Source: Ischnura elegans (Eukaryota; Arthropoda; Insecta; Odonata; Coenagrionidae). Taken from it: a DNA stretch of 64,000 nucleotides. The DNA lies in the NCBI RefSeq assembly GCF_921293095.1, contig NW_025791669.1, positions 124,001 through 188,000 of the forward strand. Reading direction: 5' to 3'. Positions 33,481-46,124 of this stretch are shown in pieces. The notes beneath the pieces are model-generated. The model did not search any database, was not told the origin of the DNA, and saw nothing but the letters and a program-made list of their open reading frames with translations. Both the position numbers and the translations under genes were made by a program. Position 1 is the first letter of the stretch, and every line of letters begins with the position of its first letter.

Positions 33481-34467
33481 AGGTACGTAGATGATGTGTT
33501 TGCCATATGGACTGGTAGTATGAGGCAACTGGACATATTTTTGAATAAACTGAATACACAAGCCAAAAACATAAAGTTCTCATGTGAAAAAGGATCCAAC
33601 CATAGTATCAACTTTCTCGATATCACTATTTCAACCTCGGAAAAAGGCTACGACTTCAATATCTACAGGAAAGAGACTACCACCGACCATGTCATCCCCT
33701 CCGACTCCCGCCACCACGAAGCATCTCATAAGCTAGCCGCCTTTCATACCATGTTAAACAGAGCACTCAACATCCCCCTCTCTGCCGAGAACCTCGCCAT
33801 GGAAATCAAAACCATCAAAAACATTGCAGTTAAAAACAGATACGAAGAAAGTGTCATAGATAAATTGTTAAGGAAGAAATACTCCCTCCGGGCACAGAAA
33901 ATGATATACCATTCATTCATTCATGATGAGCAGAAGAAACGCTGGTGCAAACTGAGTTATTATGGAAATATTTCACAGGCAACCGCAAACCTTTTTCCCA
34001 GAGAAGACTTTAAAATAGCATATTATAACACATCTAATTTAAGGGCGTTATTATGCGATACAAAAGATAAAATTGACTTAAATGATAGAAGTGGCATTTA
34101 CAGACTCAAGTGCAGTGACTGTGAGACCTATTACATAGGCCAGACTGGACGTTCGTTCCGAGTAAGAGCAGAGGAACACGGAAGGCATTTGAGAAACGGG
34201 GAGTTAGAAAAATCGCATTTTGCGAAACATCTATGGGAGAGTGACCACAGGAGCAATTTTGTTCCGGAAATTCTCCACCTTGAGGGAAAGGGAAGAAGGA
34301 TGGACTGCTTGGAGGAGTTGGAGATAAGGAAGCATATAAAAAATGGAATTTTAGCAAATGAAAATATTTTTGTAAACTATTCCCCGCTCTTGGAGATTCC
34401 CCTGAAGCTGAGTGACGCTCTAACCCCAACGCAACCCTCCCCTACCAACGTAATAGCAACCAGATAA
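33481..34467 (+). mobile_element. Penelope-like element, RT C-terminal part and GIY-YIG endonuclease
   Basis: The frame reads YVDDVFAIW at its start, the catalytic RT motif of Penelope-like elements. NFLDITIS and YRKETTTDHVIP follow (palm/thumb), then the linker KLSYYGNISQATANLF. The GIY-YIG nuclease comes next: GIYRLKCSDCETYYIGQTGR at about 34097-34150, then RAEEHGRHLRNGE and SHFAKHLWESDHR. It stops at 34465-34467. The RT N-terminal half is absent, so the copy is 5'-truncated. The part present is intact, 323 codons from the first ATG at 33496. Reverse transcription and target cutting are the family's roles. It sits in an AT-rich stretch without visible pLTRs. Confidence 0.85.
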
Positions 34468-34813
34468 TTAAGAACAAAATAACTGTTATTATAACGGATT
34501 CTGTACCTGATTATGTCGCCTCTGCGACGAAACCGGTCGTATTAATTAAATCATGTGGAAAAGTACAATAACGTACTATTATTAAACCCTTATGCTAATG
34601 ATACTTTCTTTTTTATCTCATCATCAAGTATAAATAAATTGATTCTGAAATCACTTGTTTTTCTTGATTGTATTTTGGAGTGGAACAATAAGAACTCTTT
34701 AAAGGAAAATAGCATTGAAACTGAAATGGTTTTATTAATGCATAATAACATGGTTCCCATATTTATTACTTGATGCATAGCAACATAATAGACACAACTT
34801 CTTGAATGAAACA

Positions 34814-35471
34814 ATAGGGTAGTTTCCTTCATCAAAGAAAAAGAAAGGCATTGATTGCGATTTGTTACCCACCATAAGTGTATTCATAATATACAAATTA
34901 TTTCGTTTTAGAAATACCGGTTTAGACGAATGGCAATGGTCCATTTTTATCCTCATTTGAAAAGGGCCAATTTGGCGCCCATGCGATGCCACTCCACGTG
35001 ACGTCACAGGGACCTAGTTTCTATAGGAGAAGATAGGAGTTATACATCGTCTGAGGTTACCAATGCATGCATGAGGCGCAGAGCTCAGGGAAACATGTCT
35101 AAATAATCACTCATTAAAACTGGCTAAGGTCGGAAAGTTTTCTTCGTTTAATAAGGTATTAATAAACCTTTTTTAAGCCAAGCGCTACCAGCCAGCAAGG
35201 CACTCAGCTACCCTCTAGCAGCCTGCGTCGTATCAGCGCTCAGAGCCTCGATCAAGGTCACCTCACAGGACGGGAGGGGGAACCAGAAATACGTCACACG
35301 GAGAGATTTCCTTACCCGTTGCGTTATCGCGCGCTTGAAAATTTTCACTTTTCATTTAATCGCGAAAAATAGATATCACCATTTAAAAATCTAAAGGCGT
35401 GAAATACGTACTCTAGGAGTAATAATCTTTTGATTTAGGCAATAAAAAAATAATAGGAAACCACCCTATTA
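34814..35471. mobile_element. GGGTGGTTTCC-family MITE, complete
   Basis: Ends are atagggtagtttcct and aggaaaccaccctat (terminal inverted repeats of about 15 bp); 658 bp. It has no coding potential. The left two thirds match 31917-32410. A third, otherwise unrelated element with the same terminus begins at 63564. Confidence 0.8.
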
Positions 35472-35479
35472 GGCATTCA

Positions 35480-36290
35480 TGTCCACTATGGGGGGAAATA
35501 GGCTGTTCATGTTTCTAGCCTTATACATTGCTGCTCTCTTCAATATTTTCTTGGGATATTTAGTCTTCAGTCTGCAGAACTAATTTACCCTGTATATTTT
35601 GGCTACTTTAATTTCATGACTACAAAGTCCTGTGATAGCTATCATAGCTAAATAGCTGTGATAGCTAAATATTGCATTATAATTTTACGCTTGTGCCTGC
35701 TTTTTCTCTCTCAATTTTTGATCTACAGCACTGGGGTTTGCAGCATTTTGTGTGGATTCTCTGTTTTCATGATTTGATCATAATTGAAAGTGCATAAATA
35801 ATACACGAGTCGTAAAATATATTCACAATTTTCCCATAAGATTGCACGGTGTTTTTTTTATTTTCTCGCCCTATTTCCCTCAACTCTCCATCGAAATCTA
35901 CGATTCGAACGTCTATTCAAAGCTTGTGTCTCCCGCTTGGAACGAAAAATATACAAATCGTTTGAAATTCCATACGTAAATCGGAAATAACTTTTACAAC
36001 TTTTTCCATAAAATAACACGGGCTTTTGCAATTTTCTCGGTGTATCGCTTTCTTAATTCACTCATTAAAATGAAACAATTTATACCAATTGCTTCATTCT
36101 TTCTCAACTATAATGCCGAAACTCCTATCTTATTTTGACGCTTGTATGCCACATCATCTGGTTAATGATTATTTTTTATCTTATTTATTTATTTATATGT
36201 TGCATATATATGCGTGTATTGCATCCTACTCTGGGGTAGCTAACCCTCCCTATTGACCAAGGCCTTCTTTCATCAGAAACATGCTATATG
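35480..36290. other. No recognised feature
   Basis: AT-rich, no supported coding. A partial inverted gatagctatc/gatagct repeat near 35635-35665 is short and probably incidental. Confidence 0.4.
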
Positions 36291-36292
36291 TA

Positions 36293-36400
36293 CAGTAGAC
36301 TCTCGTTAATGCGTACGTTATTACGAAGCAAATTGTTGTTCCTGACATAAGGCCTATCCAATCTTTAGTAAAAGAGGCGTTATTACGAAATTACAAACTT
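36293..36400. mobile_element. pogo-like MITE end (CAGTAGACTCTCG)
   Basis: Starts next to TA with cagtagactctcgttaatgc. The repeated gttattacgaa words inside are characteristic of such ends. No mirrored end was found nearby. Confidence 0.5.
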
Positions 36401-36808
36401 CAGTTCCAGTCCTGGTGGTTACAATATGAGCTTTATTATCAAGTTCCGCACAAAAGCAACGGCATTTAGGTGGATATACACTATGCTATATTATCATAAT
36501 TTCTTTTTTTATAAATGGAATGATAAGTAATGAAATGATATTTTGTAGTTTGTAACTAACATAGAACAGGAAAGAAAAGGTTATTAGTATTTCATATTGT
36601 TCACAAATGAACCCTCTTCCCATAAGAACATGTTCTTAAGGGATAGCTGTGTTCTCAATGCATCAAGAACACTGCCATTGCCACTTGTAGAAAACCATTT
36701 TTTCCTTTCAATGCGTAATAATTTATGAAATTTGAGTTCCCTATGTACAGTAGGTATGTTTTTACATTGTTACACTTTCAAGATATTAATATTGTTCCCC
36801 TAAATACA

Positions 36809-37175
36809 GCAGACTCTGGATTATCTGGCTGTGGTTTATCTGGGTTACGGATTATCCATGCATGATTTTCACTTTCGCTCAATTTTTTACCCCATGTTTA
36901 CAAAAAAAATCAGTGCAAAATCATCAGAATTACAGCATTAATTCTAGGATACACCGGGCTTATTATTTGTGTTAGAATCCCCTTCATAAAAACCGAAGCA
37001 ATCACGCGCTAGTTTCATTCACGGGAGCACCGTGTTCCTGTTTTCCAGTCGCAGTGCGTGACCGCACTCCTTGATCATGGATACACATCCCTCAGCAGTT
37101 ACAACTTGGACAACTTGTTCACAGATGCACATCGCGCAGCATTTGCAATTGGGACAACTTGTTCGAGACACGACT
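36809..37175. mobile_element. pogo-like MITE (CAGCAGACTC family), second copy
   Basis: TA-cagcagactctggattatc at the left. The inside matches 31430-31752 inverted (gggagcaccgtgttcctg, gcgtgaccgcactcc). A second, tandem-like gttacaacttggacaacttg/gcaattgggacaacttg repeat lies at 37098-37165. Confidence 0.65.
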
Positions 37176-37747
37176 ACATGGCTTGGTGCCTGACAGTGTA
37201 CCCAGCTAGCACATTATAACTCATTGAGATAAGGTGAGAGGAATATATACGGAAGGCGCTTATCAAGTAAGCTTGTTATGGGTTTCTTACGGCCAGGCCG
37301 AAAAAAACATCCAGAGTAATGGCAAAATGGATGCCAAACTTTCTGCACTTTCGTAGGTGTTTTTTAGATTCCATCGTTTTTGAGCATTCATTTAAGGGAT
37401 TTATGTATAAGAATAATTTTTCCATTCTTGGCACTTCTATAATATGAGTAGAAACATCATCATACTGCCATAATTTGAAAATCATTCACATGTATGAACT
37501 GATGGCGAAACGACGCTCATAAGAAAAACACATAATTTCACAAGAATAGCGAAGTAGAATGATATAAAAAATTCTGGAAGGAATCTCTAATATACATATT
37601 GTAGTTATAGGGTTATCAAGCCATAAATTAAAATTCATAAATGTTAAGTTGTGTGGACCTTGAATAATTTCGGTTTTTCATGCACATACCAGACAAGTTT
37701 TTCTACATAATTGGATTTTAAACTGGTACCTACATATTCTTTCAACA

Positions 37748-37820
37748 GCTGCCGTGATGTAGTGGTTAGAGTACAGAGTGCCGAATACAGAAGTCGTGTG
37801 TCCGCGTCTCCGTGGTGTTA
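37748..37820 (+). repeat. tRNA-derived SINE head or tRNA pseudogene
   Basis: The A-box-like gtagtggttagag lies about 12 bp into the repeat. A B-box-like gtgtccgcgtctcc sits at about 37797-37810 (decayed from a GGTTCGCGTCCC form). The spacing of about 35 bp between the boxes fits a tRNA core. No clear 3' tail follows apart from a T-rich run. Confidence 0.5.
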
Positions 37821-38324
37821 TTTTTTTTCTTTTCGCCGCAAGGGTAAAGTACTTGTATTATGCTTTATATCTTCACTAGCCGGTCACTCGCAGTTATTAA
37901 TTTTTTTTCTATTTATGGGAAAATCTGATATGAGTTGTTAAGCCCTTATAAAGAGTCGCTTAATTTCACCAGTAGCCTTTAAATTCATGTCGGGATGAGC
38001 CGCGTAGCAAGTGTAGTACGCTGTTCTGCTGCCTTTGGTGCTCCAACAGAAGCAACTTGTGTTGCCCGAAGATATTTGACGGCATTCCTTACCTATTCTT
38101 CCCTAGCATCTTACCCTTGCCCTATACATGCTCCTTAGCTTGCGATAAGCTGCTTATCAATTTTTTCCGTAAGAAAACCATAAGAAATGGTTAACTCTCT
38201 TACTTTGTGCTATCTGGGTAGTTTATGATTTCGAGCAGTGGTTTTAAGCATTCGTGCAAACCACTTTTCTGTATCCGTGATCACACAGCCACGGATGTGT
38301 GGTTTATGAAACGAGGCCTTACAT

Positions 38325-38640
38325 AAAGTATTAATAATAATACGAGTACAACCATGTAATCACCGCTAAAAAGATCGCAAACTGGCAAAGAAAGCTCTCA
38401 TTGAGTCCTGAAAGCACTCTTAAATAACAAAATAACTGCATACATAGTAATATACGAGCGTGCTGCGCCCGCTCCCAGCGGGCTTCCCCCTCTCTTTTCA
38501 ATGCAGGTCCACAGAGGGATAGGCCACGTTTCTGATTTAAAAAATGTAGAAAAAGAAAAGGCAGGGTCTTATGTACAAATTTAATTGGAATGTTCATATA
38601 CAAATTGAGGTCAGAGGACCTCTTTAAACACAACATTGGA
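38325..38640 (-). mobile_element. Possible LINE 3' end
   Basis: The minus strand ends in a tattattattaat tail at 38330-38342. The 101-residue frame upstream (38636-38331) has a stretch NIPIKFVHKTLPFLF but no clear ORF2 closing motif. The call rests mainly on the tail. Confidence 0.35.
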
Positions 38641-39300
38641 AGTAATTACACTATCCTCTGTTAAACGCACATGATGACTCATACTTACGTATCAACAGGA
38701 GACTTGAATGTGGAATCAGCCGCATTTTGATAAAAGATATTTAAAGAATGCGAGATATTGTTGCAAATGAACAAATGTATCAGTTTGTGGGCGGTTAACG
38801 TCAGCAATATTTACCGGTTTATTTTTTTTTGTTTTTCTTTCTTTTTGTTTTTTTTTTAACTATTTAATAACCAATTTTAGGAAACAATAGCAATCTTTAG
38901 GAAGTAAGATATTCCGTCGCATGTTCTCTGATAAATTCTGTGCATTTTGGTACCTCATTTGTAGAGTTTGGTTGCGTATAAGTTGAGAAAAAGGTGTCTA
39001 TACAGTGGAAATAATGTAGAAGATTGTTTGTTTTACGTAAATTACGAACATTGCAAGACATTTAAGTGAAAGTTTGGGTTACCCATGTTTTTGGATTTTT
39101 CGTGCTGTCTCTACCCATCATTAGCCCGGATAATTGGGGGTGAACTTAAGGTCTAAAATTATGAAAATCTGATGATGAAGTAGACTCATCATTTTAGTGC
39201 AAGGGGTTAACCCCAACCAGATTGTAAATACACTGGGGGTGCTGAATTCGAGTTTTAAGCATGTTCAGAACTCTGCCTTCTTGGTTTGACAATTTTCAGA

Positions 39301-40418
39301 CAGTCTCGAACAGTGCACATACATTTATAATCAAGTATTCTATTACCTATATCGCCTCTTATTTATAAAATGAAAATGCTACAATTACTTCTTGATTACA
39401 TCGGAGTATTCCGATAGTTCGTCATACTTCTGCGTATATTAAACAGCCCATTTGGTCATATCGTGGTGATATTATATTATTACGGAGGCTTCCGCAGTGA
39501 GTTAATTGGTGATGGTTTTCCGGGTTTATACCGTGTTGATTCATGTTTTTGCGGACGACAGTTTCGGGCGCGTTCCAGCTCCTGTCATCGGGTCCAAATG
39601 ATGTGCAGATCTGCGATCCTTATATACATATATAGCTAGTTGGCTATAAGAATTGCTAGAGTTCTCGCCAAACATGACGTTCTGACTAGATTTAAAAGTT
39701 GGAAGAAGACCTCTGACCTCCTCCGGAGTGAAAAAGATCGTCATCCATCCAATATCTATGAAGGAGTGTATGAAGTAGCGTGTTCCTGTGGTTTATCATA
39801 CATCGGGCAAACATCTAGATCCCTCAAATGCAGAATAAATGAACATCTCAAGGCAACCGAAAAGAAAAATTTTCGTCTTTCTGCGGTTGCAGAGCATCCA
39901 TGGTCAGAACCTGGGCAGGTCATACTTTTCAAAGAATCGAGAATCATCGCCAGGGAAAATAAATATTTCCCTAGGCTGATAAGGGAGGTGATAGAAATAG
40001 CAAGTCATCAAAAGAACTTCAATAGGGAAGACGGCTATCCTTTATCCTCATCTTTCAAACGGCTTTTCCAACAATGGAATTCAAATCAACGGCCGCCTGA
40101 ATAGCTATATATATATGTAAGGATCGCAGCTCTGCAGATCATTTGGTCCCGATGACAGGAGCTGGAACGCGCCCGAAACTGTCGTCCGCAAAAACATGAA
40201 TCAACACGGTGTAAGCCCGGGAAAACTATCACCAGTCTCAAACAGTGTACGTACGTTTATAATCAAGTATTCTATTTTCTATATCGCCTCTTATTTATAA
40301 AATGAAAATGCAACAATTACTTCTTGATTACAATTGTCGTCGGAGTGTTCCGATCGTTCGTCATACTATTGCGTATATTAAACTGTCCATTTGGCCATAT
40401 CGTGGTGATATTATATTG
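39301..40418 (+). mobile_element. Short Penelope-like element with direct and inverted terminal repeats
   Basis: Outer direct repeats of about 180 bp (39301-39478, 40233-40418) start cagtctcgaacagtg / cagtctcaaacagtg and are roughly 90% alike. Inside them are inverted arms of about 100 bp (39507-39612, 40130-40234) holding gcggacgacagtttcggg and its mirror. The centre encodes the endonuclease end of a Penelope-like ORF. Direct pLTRs plus inverted flaps are known for Penelope-like insertions. Nearly all of the RT is absent. Confidence 0.7.
39640..40104 (+). pseudogene. Penelope-like GIY-YIG endonuclease domain, 154 residues
   Basis: GVYEVACSCGLSYIGQTSR (about residues 43-61) is the GIY-YIG core, followed by KCRINEHLKA and SAVAEHPWS. 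The C-terminal part (ENKYFPRLIREVIEI, QKNFNREDGYPLS) has the family's closing ExxEI motif. The RT that should precede it is missing; the start is in the inverted arm. Confidence 0.75.
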
Positions 40419-40830
40419 TCGTGAACATAATTTCATACTATTATTGCGACCGGTATGCTATGGTAAGATTTCCGTTGGCTGTAATCTTATTAATTACCAG
40501 TAGAAGTGCAGCGGAATGGATATATATTTACTTGTAAAATGTTATTTTTGGCTAAGCTAGTTGCACAGACGAACCATGGTGATTGACAACAATTTTTCTC
40601 GGGAAAAGACATTTGAGGCATATTTTCACAAAGGCTTCCCATAATAATAGAAAAAAGGTTCACTGTGTTCGTTTGAGATGGTTTATTTTAACGTAACATC
40701 GATCACGACCGAATATTTCACCAAATAGTTAGCATTGACTCTGATGGGATTGTCAATATTTTGGTCAAAGTAGGCCTATCCTACCCAAGCACCCCCATTC
40801 CTGCCACACTGCGCTCAACACTCGGAAACA

Positions 40831-41035
40831 GTGGTGCCCCTCCAGTATATTTACCACCCCCTTCATTAACCTGGACTGTGGGGAATCATGTAGACCCCAC
40901 CATATAATCCAAAAAATTCCTAATATTAACCCGTGCCATAGAAGCAAAATCTGAGCTCAGCTAGCCCTAGGGCTGCATACATAGGCGGATCCAGGGGGGG
41001 ACACGGGGGCATGTGCCCCCCATAGACCCTAGATA
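40831..41035. repeat. Segmental duplication, copy A (left part)
   Basis: agtggtgcccctccagtata and on to the cataggcggatccagg block match 59307-59512. The match is broken at 41035 by a LINE and resumes at 52908. Confidence 0.8.
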
Positions 41036-41699
41036 ATAATAATAATATATTTATTTGCCCAACGATCTAGTACATTAGTAATGGACAAGATATAAGGCAC
41101 GTCAATAATACATGTAAATACAGAAAAATACAGATATAATCAATCAGGAATAATTACCTGTTCTCATATTTACATAAAGAGTTAAAATGTATCGTCAAAG
41201 TATTCATCAACTGAATTTTTTCATTTTAGACAGAAGTAGTTTTTTCAACTTGGCTTTAAACAAATTAGAATTATTCACATTTTTAATATGTCGGTAATTT
41301 GTTAAAAAGTTTGATGCCCATTTCTTTGGGCCCCATTTTAGCAACTCTGGTGCGTACAAAATTGTGATGAATATCACTTTGTGACCTAGTGTAATGACCA
41401 GGGATGGGTATGATTCGTCTTCATGAATCACGAATCATGATTCGCGAATCACAAACTGTGATTTGTGATTCATGATTCGGATCATTTTATTTTCATGATT
41501 CGTGAACCATGAGTCGACTCTTTTTTTACTAGTTGAGGTGATTCGTGAGTCGAATATTTGTGATGCAGCTCACGATTCACTGACGAATCACGAATTAATT
41601 TCACTGCTGGAAACGTACATCACTCTGTCACCGAAATTTATGTCATCACCTGTCCAATATTTTTTTTAATGGATGGTTTCTAAGAAGGGAATGGAAACA

Positions 41700-41765
41700 C
41701 AACCATTTTCCGGGCCGAAACGTCGGCGCTCTTGTATAATCTTACCCGCGCGGTATCCTGAGAAG
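41700..41765. mobile_element. Penelope-type terminal fragment
   Basis: ccgggccgaaacgtcggcgc matches the gaaacgtcggcc box at the ends of the element at 59760-60604. A second such word (tcggctggaaacccgagaaa, compare ccggtggaaaacccgagaag) is at 42332-42351, with a LINE piece between. Confidence 0.5.
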
Positions 41766-42300
41766 ATTTAAAAAAAATTTTCAGGTTATCTTTGGCAAAT
41801 TTTAGTAGCTCATATACATAAAGTGAAGACACAGTCATAATTCTTGATTGAAGAAAGAAAGGCTTGCAGTGATCCTTATGCTTTAAATTGAATAATGTCC
41901 GTATGACTTTCTTTTGTAACAAGAGCACCTTACTTACCTTGGGAGCATTATCCACCACTATAATACCGTAACAGATGTGACTTTGAAAAAATGCATAATG
42001 CACATTCATCAATACTGCCTTTGATACAATAGGTTTTAAGTTTTCTGAGAAGATACAGAACTATACTGATTTTATTACATAATTTATCCATGTGGGTATC
42101 CCAAGACAGCCTCTAGTCTTGGTCGAAACCCAGGACATTGACTGAATCTATTTCATTGTGTGTTTCTTTTAGTGCGAAGGTGGATTTTAAGGTTTTACTC
42201 TCATTTAAGTATAGTTCGTTGCATTTTAACCATTCACTAGCCCTACTTAACATATCATTGGCCATTTGGATTGCAATAATGTAATCTTTGTTGGATGTAA
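41765..42300 (-). mobile_element. LINE ORF2 C-terminal relic inside the hAT-like element
   Basis: The minus strand reads NDMLSRASEWLKCNELYLNE, then after a stop RLSWDTHMDKL, then ICYGIIVVDNAP and LLLQKKVIRTLFNL. Motif order is RT palm end to C-terminal tail. Both ends are cut. Confidence 0.7.
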
Positions 42301-42539
42301 TTAATTGAAACTTTAGCCACGAATTTTCTCACTCGGCTGGAAACCCGAGAAATATTCATTCAAGTTTTGTTTGTTTGCATACATTTTTTAAGCAATTATT
42401 TAACTATATGTAATCCAGTGCTGTATTTAATCTGAAAGAACTTGAAAGTACAGTTGAAGTTTTCAATAATTTCCTTACCATCTGTCATTGATACTAAAAT
42501 ACTACTGCTGTAGAAAAAATCATTGATGCTACATTAAGA

Positions 42540-43640
42540 CATTGCAAGAAAGGTGAATGAACATAACATTCCAATGTTCAGCATGGCTTTCAAAAGAATG
42601 AATCATGTGAAACTTGACTTACTCTCTTTTCCCACAGTATTTTAGTTAGTGGCGAAAATAATATTCCAGTGGATTTTATATTCCTTGATTTCAAGAATGC
42701 TTTTGATCAGGTGTCTCATAGCAAGCTAATTTTGAAATTAAAATCGTACGACTTGGACATTAATAGTATATCATGGATAAATCATTTCCTACATGATCGG
42801 ATTCAAAGAGTTGTTTTTGACAGTGTTACCTCCCCGGCAATTGAAGTCACATCAGGTGTCTTACATGGTAGTGTCATAGGCTCACTCCTGTTCCATCTGT
42901 ATGTAAATGATATCAATAATGTGGTCAAAAGTAAGCTTCAACTATTTTCCGATGAGGCAGTAGACTACAGAGAAATTCTATGCCCAAATGATTTAGAACA
43001 TGTAAATGGTGACCTACAAGCAATTGAAAAATGGTGTTATACATGGTAGTTAGAATTAAATGTTTAAAAATGTGCAGTAATGAATTTTTCAGGAAAGAAT
43101 TTTTCTCCTCTTAGCACTTACCAAATAAGTAATAATGAATAAGCAAACATGGAATCCATTAAATATCTTGGAATAAGACTGACACATGATCTTTCCTGGG
43201 GTAAACACATATGTGAAATAATGGGTCAATCTAATCGTAAACTGGGATTCATCAAAAAAGTACTGGGTAAATGTGACAACCATGTACGAGAAATCACCTA
43301 CATCTCCCTGGTTAGATCTCATTTGAAATATGCTGCCAGTGTATGGGATTTCTACAAAATACGTCTATATAATAAACTCGAACTTGCGCAGTGAAGATCG
43401 GCAAGGTTTTTGAAGGGACAGTACTCTGGCTATTTTACCGTAACCAGCCTATTAAATGAATGAAAGTGGGAATCATTGTCAGATTGCAAATTGAAATGCA
43501 GACTTCATCTCCGAAATAAATTCCAAGATCATATTTTCAGTGATGATGTTAAAAATATTTTACAGCCCCCGAATTTCTATCGAAGACTGACCATAATAAA
43601 AAAATAGATGAATTGATTGCCAACCTATGATTCTAAATTT
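42540..43640 (+). mobile_element. CR1-like LINE relic, RT region
   Basis: IFLDFKNAFDQVSHSKLI, then GVLHGSVIGSLLFHLYVNDI. In the catalytic box the second Asp is changed (SDEAVDY for .ADDAV.Y). Then IKYLGIRLTHDLSWGKHI and SNRKLGFIKKVLGKCDNHV, VRSHLKYAASVWDFY. The sequence of motifs is that of CR1-type RTs, distinct from the (ATT)n LINEs of this window. Stops near 43049 and 43394, plus others, break it. Confidence 0.75.
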
Positions 43641-43781
43641 CTTTTTTCCTCTTTCAATTAGGGATATTAATAGCGGTTAGGGATATTAATAGGTATGTCT
43701 AATACGAGTGAATCAATGCATATCATAGGTCGCTCCATGTTGGTTTAAGGACGTGAAGGTAACCCAACGAACGGCATATTT

Positions 43782-44054
43782 TTGCATTCTTACTTTGCGA
43801 TATTTATTTTTTTAATAGTGCGGTTTAGACTAGTACATTATTGCCAACTCTTTTTCATGCATGATATGAAGTGCATGTTTGGTGAGAATTCACCCCCTAC
43901 CAATCAACAAACCATGGTCGACGGGGTGATACCCAGCAATGATGTGTCGTGCACATCCTTGGAGCAGGAAGGTAACAATGGTAATGTTGGTTCTCAGGCA
44001 TCCCCTATACTAACGAGGGCTAGAAACGGTAGAATGAAAGGGAAACAAAAATGA
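43782..44054 (+). CDS. Short frame upstream of LINE ORF2, 90 residues
   Basis: It contains GNVGSQASPILTRARNGRMK near the end and ends just before ORF2. It may be an ORF1 remnant or simply leader sequence. No zinc finger or coiled coil is visible. Confidence 0.35.
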   Translation: MHSYFAIFIFLIVRFRLVHYCQLFFMHDMKCMFGENSPPTNQQTMVDGVIPSNDVSCTSLEQEGNNGNVGSQASPILTRARNGRMKGKQK

Positions 44055-44059
44055 CTACA

Positions 44060-45787
44060 TGGTAGTCATCCCAGAGAATCGAGTGTTAACTCACTTTCCG
44101 TGCTGCATTTAAATATACAGTGCCTACGAAACAAACTTCTCGAACTTGAAGCCTTATTAGATACCTTTCATCCTGATGTGCTGTGTCTTTGTGAACATTG
44201 GCTGACCTTACAAGAACTTCCTACTATCTCACTTCATGGGTATATCGTTGCAGATGCGTATGCCCGTACTCATCATAAAAATGGCGGCGTCATCATATTC
44301 GTCAAAACTAATCTAACAATTGTGTCAAACCAATTTTCTAGTCTGCAACTAAATGAAGAGCGAACTTTTGAGTGCTGTGTTACTTGTTTAGCTTTAAATA
44401 ATCATAAGAAGCTGTATATATTAAGTGTGTATAGATCTCCACTTGGTAACTTCACAGTGTTTCTAGATAAACTTGGCTATTTATTAGATGAACTTTATAA
44501 TGTTGGTAACAACGTCCACATCATTCTAACCGGTGATTTTAATTGCAATTTATTAGTTGATGATAATTCATCTAAAGATTTTTTGAGATTGCTTAAATCC
44601 TATAATTTAATGCCTACGATTACAGCTACACCCACCAGAATTACACCAAATACACAATCACTGTTGGATAATATTGTTTCTAATATACACTTAAATAATG
44701 TAAATACTAAAGTTCTCAACTCCACCATATCTGATCACTTTCCCGTATTATCTTATTTAAACGTAGACCCACGTACACATTGTCAACATTCACATCTCAC
44801 CAGAGTTTATTCGCAAGAAAACATTGACACATTTATATCCCTATTGGAATCCTCTGACTGGTCTGTTATATATAATAGCCATTCATTTGAAGCAAGTTTT
44901 CAATACTTTCATGACTGTCTTCAACACTCATTCGATGTTGCCTTCCCCCTCCGTCCTATGAGAAGAGCTGCTTTATCGCATAAAAAACCTTGGGTTACTG
45001 ACCAAATTCGCCACTTTTCTGTCATGCTCAAAAATCTTTCTGCCAGAGTTAAATGCTCAAATTGTCCTCTCCTTCATGATGAATACAGGGCCAAAAAAAA
45101 GAATTATCGGAGATTATTGGAACTTTCCAAAAAATCCTATAACAATGAGAGGGTAATTTCATCTAGTAATAAGTCCAAAACATCTTGGGATATTATTCGA
45201 GAGTCAACGGGAAAGTTGCATCAGCACATTCTCCCTAGAATAGCTCAATCCAGTGATAATGCACACATTGATATCACAAATTTAGCAAATGAATTCAGTA
45301 ACCTTTTTACAATCACACCACCGTTACCCACCTCTCTTACCTCTTCTGCAAACTTGCTCCATAGTCCAGAGTCTAGTGCTTTTTCAATTTTTATTCATCC
45401 TTGTACGGAATCGGATTTACAAGCTATAATTTCAACCCTAGCTAACAAAAACTTTTCGGGCCCTGATCACATCCCAGGGAGAATATTATATCTCTCTTAT
45501 AGATGCATAAAGGAACCTCTTCTATTTCTGATTAATGAATCCCTTACTCAAGGGATTTTCCCATCTTCTCTCAAGCATTCCATTATTAACCCTTTATATA
45601 AAAATAAAGGCTGCCCCAATAATTTGGATAACTATAGGCCAATTGCTAAACAAAATGTCTTATCTAAAGTATTTGAAAAAGTATTCTACAACCAATTAAT
45701 GTCTTTTCTGGATAAATATGCCTTAATCTCCTCAAATCAACACGGCTTCCGTAAAAATCGCTCTACTACATCTGCTCTATTCCATGC
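44060..45787 (+). pseudogene. LINE ORF2, part 1: endonuclease and RT N-terminal half
   Basis: The endonuclease spans about residues 1-230: LHLNIQCLRNK, LCLCEHWL, NGGVIIFVK, LSVYRSP, LTGDFNC and SDHFPVLSY. A linker and the RT fingers follow (NKNFSGPDHIPG, DNYRPIAKQNVLSKVFEKV, SNQHGFRKNRSTTSALF). The frame is open to the Gypsy insertion point at 45787. The endonuclease nicks the target and the RT copies element RNA there. All expected endonuclease motifs (N, E, D-x-N, SDH) are present. Confidence 0.8.
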
Positions 45788-46019
45788 TGTTATGTATGCA
45801 CATTGTTGCAGAATAAAGGCGATTGGTGAGTTCGCTCATGCCTCCCCTCCTTTCCCTTCTTCTCCCCTCTTCTCCCGATCGTTCGTAGTAGTCTACCTCG
45901 CGCCCTTCCCGTGGCATGGCGGACACCACCGTTGACAAATAACTCGTGTGTTTCATTCATGGTTTCAGTAATGAACTACAAAAGAGATTCCCTAACGAGG
46001 TGAGGCGTAGAATATAACA
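45788..46019 (+). repeat. Gypsy 5' LTR
   Basis: 232 bp with TGTT...AACA ends. Two visible differences from the 3' LTR. Confidence 0.92.
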
Positions 46020-46124
46020 ATTGGCGACGAGTAATGGAGAGCGTGTGCAAATGACTGTGACATTGAACTTTATAGTGAGTTACGCGTAGTAAGGTACGCG
46101 CGTCATTATCAAAGATATCCAAAT

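Noticed and set aside
37711-37941. 76-residue frame over the tRNA-like SINE
   Set aside because: Runs across the Pol III boxes; low-complexity end.
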